In this document: in pieces, positions 42,956 to 45,843 of the stretch
Layout: every line of letters starts with the position of its first letter
How positions within the stretch are numbered: position 1 is the first letter of the stretch
Source: Pseudomonas rubra
Lineage (GTDB): Bacteria > Pseudomonadota > Gammaproteobacteria > Pseudomonadales > Pseudomonadaceae
Assembly: GCF_028656935.1 (NCBI RefSeq)
Contig: NZ_JAMDGZ010000065.1
Span: 1-45,843 of the forward strand
Reading direction: 5' to 3'
Length of the DNA stretch: 45,843 nt
Notes under the pieces: generated by a model
The model's input: only the letters and a program-made list of their open reading frames with translations
Database searches by the model: none
Told to the model about the DNA's origin: nothing
Translations under genes and position numbers: made by a program

Positions 42956-43249
42956 TCAGGCCCCCGGACGCTTGATGCCAGGTACACGCGCACGACCTGC
43001 AGCGATGTCCTGGCCACGTTCGGTGAGGCTGGCCACCAGCACTGGGCCGATGTCCTCCAACGAAACAGCGCCTTGCTCCAACAGCCACTGCAGCTCTGTC
43101 TTGACCTGGTCGCGGCTGACGCTGTGCCCGAAGTTATCCAGGGCGGCATTGAGTACGGAGCTGTTGGCCCGGTAGGCAGGCATTTCCACCAACAGGCGCA
43201 GGATCACCAGGCGCATGTCCTGGCGCAGGAATTCGGCGTATTGGCTCAT
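42956..43249 (-). CDS. Mu gp26-like small protein (VpaChn25_0724 type)
   Basis: This 97-residue helical protein (MSQYAEFLRQDMRLVILRLL, YRANSSVLNAALDNFGHSVSRDQVKTELQWLLEQG) has a winged-helix-like layout. Proteins of this type sit before gp27 in Mu-like phages. Its function is unknown; DNA binding is possible from the helix pattern. Confidence 0.75.
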   Translation of the reverse strand: MSQYAEFLRQDMRLVILRLLVEMPAYRANSSVLNAALDNFGHSVSRDQVKTELQWLLEQGAVSLEDIGPVLVASLTERGQDIAAGRARVPGIKRPGA

Positions 43250-43539
43250 GGCTTTTCTCGCAGCAAGTAATCATTGATTCGGTCCACCGCACGGGAGATA
43301 GCCTGCATCCCGGCCAGCTCGGCGCGCACCGCTTTCATATCGCCCAGCAGCTCGGCGATGGCGGCGTGGTCCGGCAGGTGACGCACGCGCTCTTCCAGGG
43401 CGACGATGCGGGTACGCAGCTCCAGCAGTTCCTGGGCACTGGCGGCCTGGCGTTTGGTCAACCAGGTGTAGATGCCAAGCACGGTGAGAATCAGCCACTG
43501 CACGGTTTGAAAGCCGAAGTTCAATTCGTTCAGGTTCAT
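43246..43539 (-). CDS. DUF2730-family protein (Mu gp25-like)
   Basis: This 97-residue protein has one N-terminal membrane helix (FQTVQWLILTVLGIYTWLTK). A coiled coil follows (ELLELRTRIVALEERVRHLPDHAAIAELLGDM). This is the DUF2730 design of Mu-like phages. It overlaps both neighbours by 4 nt. The role is unknown; a membrane-anchored packaging or lysis accessory is possible. Confidence 0.8.
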   Translation of the reverse strand: MNLNELNFGFQTVQWLILTVLGIYTWLTKRQAASAQELLELRTRIVALEERVRHLPDHAAIAELLGDMKAVRAELAGMQAISRAVDRINDYLLREKP

Positions 43540-43754
43540 CGCAACCCTCGCTTGGCCAAGTGTTCCAGGGTGGTCTTGCAGTCAAAGCAGTGCTCGGTAC
43601 CGGGCTCTGCCTGGCGGCGGTCTTCAGGTATCGCATCGCCGCATTCTTCGCAGCGATAGGCCGAGGGGCCCGAGCGACGTTGCAGGCCGCTGTTGTGAGC
43701 CAGCAACGCGGCTTCGGTGAAGTCGTTGTCATTGGCCAGGTCCGCTACATCCAT
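43536..43754 (-). CDS. TraR/DksA-type zinc finger protein
   Basis: This 72-residue protein contains CEECGDAIPEDRRQAEPGTE followed by HCFDCK, the four-cysteine zinc finger of the TraR/DksA C4 family. Short versions are standard in the late region of P2- and Mu-like phages. It may bind RNA polymerase through the secondary channel as TraR does, but it lacks most of the DksA coiled coil. Confidence 0.88.
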   Translation of the reverse strand: MDVADLANDNDFTEAALLAHNSGLQRRSGPSAYRCEECGDAIPEDRRQAEPGTEHCFDCKTTLEHLAKRGLR

Positions 43755-44062
43755 ACGCTGTCAGTCCTTTTCTTGTAGATCGAGCAAGGCATTGAGGTGG
43801 GCCAGGTTGTTGCGAGCCCACAGCCCATAGTCCTGGGCGTGAGCCAGGATGTCGGCGGGAGTGACGCCGCTTTCCAGTAGTTCGGCGTCAGTGCCGGGGG
43901 CGGCGCTGGTCGCTGCTTGAGGGTGGCTGGCAGCGGCGCCTTGGGTTGTGGCTGGCACACCGAGGGCGGCGTTGTAGTCACGCAACCAGCCAGCAGTGAA
44001 CACGCAACGAGGAATGGGCTGAGTCGTCGCACCAGGTGCAGGACGGTAGTGGGTGGTGACAT
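43745..44062 (-). CDS. Outer-membrane spanin lipoprotein (Rz1-like), nested
   Basis: This frame lies inside the Rz-like gene in a different reading frame. The product starts MSPPTTVLHLVRRLSPFLVACSLLAGC with a clear lipobox (LLAGC, Cys27), followed by a proline-rich segment (TTTPPSVCQPQPKAPLPA, RPAPPPAL). That is the signature of Rz1. The frame runs to 105 residues, longer than typical Rz1, and the last third may be less constrained. Together with the inner-membrane partner it would fuse membranes at lysis. Confidence 0.8.
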   Translation of the reverse strand: MSPPTTVLHLVRRLSPFLVACSLLAGCVTTTPPSVCQPQPKAPLPATLKQRPAPPPALTPNYWKAASLPPTSWLTPRTMGCGLATTWPTSMPCSIYKKRTDSVWM

Positions 44063-44369
44063 GAGGGATGCGCTCCTGCAGCAGCTGCAGCTCGGTTTTA
44101 TGTTGTTCCTGGAGTTGGATCAGCAAGGCATCGGCAGCATTGGCACGGATGACCTGGGCCAATAGCTGCTCTTGGCTCTGTTTTGCATTGGTTGCGGATT
44201 GCTCTGCGTTCTTGGTTTTCAGATCTCCCAGCGCGGTGTCGCCTAGGGCCTGGGCGTGGCGGAACCCCAGGCCATAGGCAACCGAACCACCAGCCGCTGC
44301 GCTTAGCACGCAGGCGGCCAGCGCCCAGGCCAACCCATTGCGCAGGGGCAAAGCACTAAGAACGGCCAT
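43761..44369 (-). CDS. Inner-membrane spanin (Rz-like)
   Basis: This 202-residue protein has an N-terminal membrane anchor (GLAWALAACVLSAAAGGSVAYGLGF) and a periplasmic coiled coil (NAEQSATNAKQSQEQLLAQVIRANAADALLIQLQEQHKTELQLL). It continues with PRCVFTAGWLRDYNAALG, which is common in Rz proteins. The ATG at 44369 has AGGAG 9 nt upstream; the frame from 44426 is longer but lacks such a site. The Rz1-like gene is embedded in its second half. Confidence 0.85.
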   Translation of the reverse strand: MAVLSALPLRNGLAWALAACVLSAAAGGSVAYGLGFRHAQALGDTALGDLKTKNAEQSATNAKQSQEQLLAQVIRANAADALLIQLQEQHKTELQLLQERIPHVTTHYRPAPGATTQPIPRCVFTAGWLRDYNAALGVPATTQGAAASHPQAATSAAPGTDAELLESGVTPADILAHAQDYGLWARNNLAHLNALLDLQEKD

Positions 44370-44553
44370 GCTGGTGGCTCCTGCGGTTATGGGGCTTACG
44401 TGCACGTCGCTTGGCTGCAGCAACACCAGAATGTCTGCGGCTTACCGGCATCCTGGTGGCGCAGGTCAGCCAACTACCTGCTGCAGTGCTGGGTGACGAC
44501 CAGGTCCAGAGCCTGGTCAGGCAGGAGACCAATGCAGATGCCAGCAGCCTCAT
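44356..44553 (-). CDS. Small open reading frame between holin and spanin, doubtful
   Basis: A 65-residue frame whose ATG overlaps the holin stop (ATGA), which is the coupling style used throughout this operon. It fills an otherwise empty 180-nt gap. The product has a weakly hydrophobic start (MRLLASALVSCLTRLWTW) and a very basic end (AAAKRRARKPHNRRSHQHGR). I know no homologue; it could be noise in G+C-rich DNA. Confidence 0.3.
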   Translation of the reverse strand: MRLLASALVSCLTRLWTWSSPSTAAGSWLTCATRMPVSRRHSGVAAAKRRARKPHNRRSHQHGRS

Positions 44554-44768
44554 GATTGAATGTCCTGGTCAGGGCCTTGTTTGATCAGGCGGGCAATGAA
44601 CAGGAGCAGACCCAGGGCACTGTTGAGTACGGCATACGCCCTGGGTGAAAGTTGTGCCTGCCACATCGGTAGCAACTCCAGTTGCGCGAAGCCGAACAGC
44701 GCGATCAGCACACTGATCTGGACGCTGTAGAGCTTGTAGCAACAACGCCAGCCGCAGATCGGCTTCAT
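44550..44768 (-). CDS. Putative holin
   Basis: This 72-residue membrane protein has two hydrophobic segments (VQISVLIALFGFAQLELLPMW and AYAVLNSALGLLLFIARLIK) and a charged tail (QGPDQDIQS). It directly follows the endolysin-like gene with a 4-nt overlap and precedes the spanins. Small size, two helices and position suit a class II holin; no specific family was recognised. Confidence 0.7.
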   Translation of the reverse strand: MKPICGWRCCYKLYSVQISVLIALFGFAQLELLPMWQAQLSPRAYAVLNSALGLLLFIARLIKQGPDQDIQS

Positions 44769-45271
44769 GCTGGCACCCCAGCGCCTCGGCCATGGGTAGC
44801 GCCGCGCTCAATCCCGGCCAAATGCAGTCCATCGGCGACGATTGCTTCGCCGTACCAGAGCCCACCTGGCAGCGGGCCTGGGCCGTTTTCGTGACGAATG
44901 ATGGCCAGCACCAGGGCGCGCATGGTGTCAAAGTTGTAGACATCCAGGCGCTCGTCATCGGGGGCTACGCCCAGGGCACGCGCGACCGCCATGGCGTATG
45001 CATCGGTGTTGTTTTCAGAGGCCGGTGCCCAACGCTCGATGATCTCCCGCACGCTGTCGATGCGGGTGCCGTTCGCGGCGCGGCGCTTGTCCTGGTAAGT
45101 GATCAGTACCCGAGCAATGGCACGAATACCCCAGCGTGGGTCTACATACTGGACGAACGCACTGTCGCCCTGGAGTGCAGCCTGGCCTTGCCAGCGCACA
45201 CCTTTGGCGTGACGGATGTTGCCGGGGTTGTAGTTGCGGATGCCGCGAGGGGATTGCTTTTCGGGTCGCAT
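44765..45271 (-). CDS. Endolysin-like protein (structural protein P5 type)
   Basis: This 168-residue protein begins MRPEKQSPRGIRNYNPGNIR, then VRWQGQAALQGDSAFVQYVDPRWGIRAIARVLITYQDK and IRHENGPGPLPGGLWYG. This family in Pseudomonas and Burkholderia phages is annotated as structural protein P5 or lysozyme. It sits first in the lysis cassette, so a muralytic enzyme is most likely. The ATG at 45271 has AGGAGG 6 nt upstream. A frame open to 45325 would start inside a hairpin. Confidence 0.8.
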   Translation of the reverse strand: MRPEKQSPRGIRNYNPGNIRHAKGVRWQGQAALQGDSAFVQYVDPRWGIRAIARVLITYQDKRRAANGTRIDSVREIIERWAPASENNTDAYAMAVARALGVAPDDERLDVYNFDTMRALVLAIIRHENGPGPLPGGLWYGEAIVADGLHLAGIERGATHGRGAGVPA

Positions 45272-45320
45272 GGGACGCCTCCTGATTAAGGCGCCCTTGG
45301 TAAGTTCAGGCGCCAGAATG

Positions 45321-45348
45321 CACACACCGCCATGATCGGCGGTGTGTG
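45321..45348 (-). other. Leader hairpin after dyad motif copy 1
   Basis: CACACACCGCC (45321-45331) and GGCGGTGTGTG (45338-45348) form a perfect 11-bp stem with a 6-nt loop, 9 nt downstream of the motif in the direction of transcription. No T-run follows it. Copy 2 of the motif has a similar hairpin. Confidence 0.6.
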
Positions 45349-45357
45349 TGGGAGGCG

Positions 45358-45378
45358 CTTTTAATCGGGTTTAAAGAG
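45358..45378 (-). promoter_or_regulatory. Late-region dyad motif, copy 1
   Basis: CTTTTAATCGGGTTTAAAG plus AG lies upstream of the lysis cassette, the position of the Mu lys promoter. It is identical to copies 2 and 3. The arms CTTTTAA and TTTAAAG are near-inverted repeats around TCGGG, as expected for a dimeric activator site. Confidence 0.65.
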
Positions 45379-45410
45379 ATGGCTAAAGTAAAGGGTGCAC
45401 TCCTACAAGG

Positions 45411-45843
45411 TTACTTAACCAGTCCCATTGCCCGGTAAATTCCACGAGCTCCAGTTACAGCATCCGAGTGAGTGTTCCCTTCGATACGGTTCACTGCATA
45501 CAGGGACATAACCTCAGAGCAGTCCTGCTTGGCCTTTGCCCCCAAGAGGGCTGCGTTGACCCCTTCGATGATATCCGTTGACTCTGCGTACTGACCGCTT
45601 TCACGAATTTTCTTCGTGATGAACCACGCAACGTTGGCTAGCTTTTCCTCACTCTCAAAGTTGCATACGGTTAGGCCTCTAGTAAGCGCAGCCTGTGTGC
45701 GCTTTACCTCTGGCGAGCTCTCCTTGACCGTTTTATCAAGGCTCAAAGTGGTGAGCTTTTCCGCGATGGTGTCTGCATTCGCGGTCAGGGAGACAAGTGA
45801 AACCAAAGTAAAAAGTAAGTATGGGCCTGTCCCGTGACATCTA
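45411..45843 (-). CDS. Small exported protein of unknown function, 5' end outside window
   Basis: The frame is open to the window edge, so the N-terminus is incomplete. A hydrophobic run (PYLLFTLVSLVSLTANA) followed by DTIAEKL looks like a signal peptide with cleavage after ANA. A mature domain of about 120 residues follows, with two cysteines (TVCNFE and KQDCSEV). A helical pattern includes VAWFITKKIRESGQYAES. Only a TTG at 45806 could serve as a start in the window, and it falls inside the signal, so the real start is further right. It is more A+T-rich than the late genes and lies just before the lysis unit; probably a cargo gene or host DNA. No family recognised. Confidence 0.55.
   Translation of the reverse strand, partial: RCHGTGPYLLFTLVSLVSLTANADTIAEKLTTLSLDKTVKESSPEVKRTQAALTRGLTVCNFESEEKLANVAWFITKKIRESGQYAESTDIIEGVNAALLGAKAKQDCSEVMSLYAVNRIEGNTHSDAVTGARGIYRAMGLVK

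Larger units (their letters stand above)
20168..45843 (-). mobile_element. Transposable (Mu-like) prophage, partial: lysis, head and tail regions
   Basis: The gene order from right to left is that of the Mu late region: endolysin, spanins, gp25-gp26-like small genes, gp27, gp28, gp29, F, G, I/Z, T, gp35-gp38. P2-type tail genes follow through fibre and fibre assembly. No integrase or phage attachment tRNA is seen, and the gp27-gp30 block is diagnostic of Mu-type packaging. The repressor, transposase A/B and middle regulator genes are missing and should lie beyond 45843. The head and tail genes appear intact, with overlapping starts and stops throughout, so the prophage may be functional. The left limit is approximate. 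Confidence 0.9.

Noticed and set aside
44426..44550. Longer spanin start at 44426 and a tRNA-like possibility in the gap
   Set aside because: AGGAG supports the ATG at 44369. No cloverleaf could be drawn in the gap.
1..45843. CRISPR arrays, insertion sequences, rRNA or tRNA genes
   Set aside because: No regularly spaced direct repeats, no transposase frames in the visible part, and no rRNA or tRNA signatures were seen on either strand.

Overview
The window looks like a Pseudomonas chromosome, most likely from the P. putida group. Codons are G+C-rich, five REP-type palindromes lie between genes, and the host gene order resembles a P. putida KT2440 region as I remember it (no search was run). 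It divides into a host part (1-20.15 kb) and part of a transposable prophage (about 20.2-45.8 kb).

Host part. Positions 70-7912 hold a D-amino-acid (probably D-lysine) uptake and breakdown locus. On the minus strand are an RpiR-type regulator, a substrate-binding protein, two permeases, an FAD-dependent D-amino-acid dehydrogenase (AmaD-like) and an ABC ATPase. Diverging on the plus strand are a DpkA-like cyclic imine reductase and an AmaC-like aminotransferase. The likely logic is import, deamination by either the dehydrogenase or the aminotransferase, then reduction of the cyclised imine. Next come an SdaC-type amino acid/proton symporter, thiol peroxidase tpx, and the four-gene efflux operon muxA-muxB-muxC-opmB, which has two RND pumps and its own outer-membrane channel. 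The host part ends in a degenerate EF-Tu-like GTPase gene that stops where the prophage begins.

Prophage part. From 20.2 kb to the right edge almost every gene is on the minus strand, so the prophage runs right to left. From 45.3 kb downwards the order is: lysis genes (endolysin-like, holin, Rz/Rz1 spanins), a Mu-type packaging and head block (gp27/gp28 terminase, gp29 portal, F, G, protease-scaffold, T capsid, gp35-gp38-like genes), then a complete P2-type contractile tail (FI sheath, FII tube, E/E' chaperone, tape measure, U, X, D, V, W, J, I, fibre, fibre assembly). The early region (repressor, transposase) is not in the window and should lie beyond the right edge. The element is therefore a mosaic of a Mu head and a P2 tail.

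Points of interest. A 19-21 bp near-palindrome, CTTTTAATCGGGTTTAAAG, occurs almost identically at three transcription-unit boundaries and in diverged form at a fourth, much as Mu places its activator-dependent late promoters. Three probable cargo genes sit beside these sites: a DUF4145 protein with a zinc-ribbon-like N-terminus and an R-x4-H motif, an unrecognised 275-residue protein, and a small exported protein cut by the window edge. The EF-Tu-like protein keeps its P-loop and NKxD motif but has lost the switch residues and domain II. All functional statements rest on reading motifs and gene order; no database search was possible.
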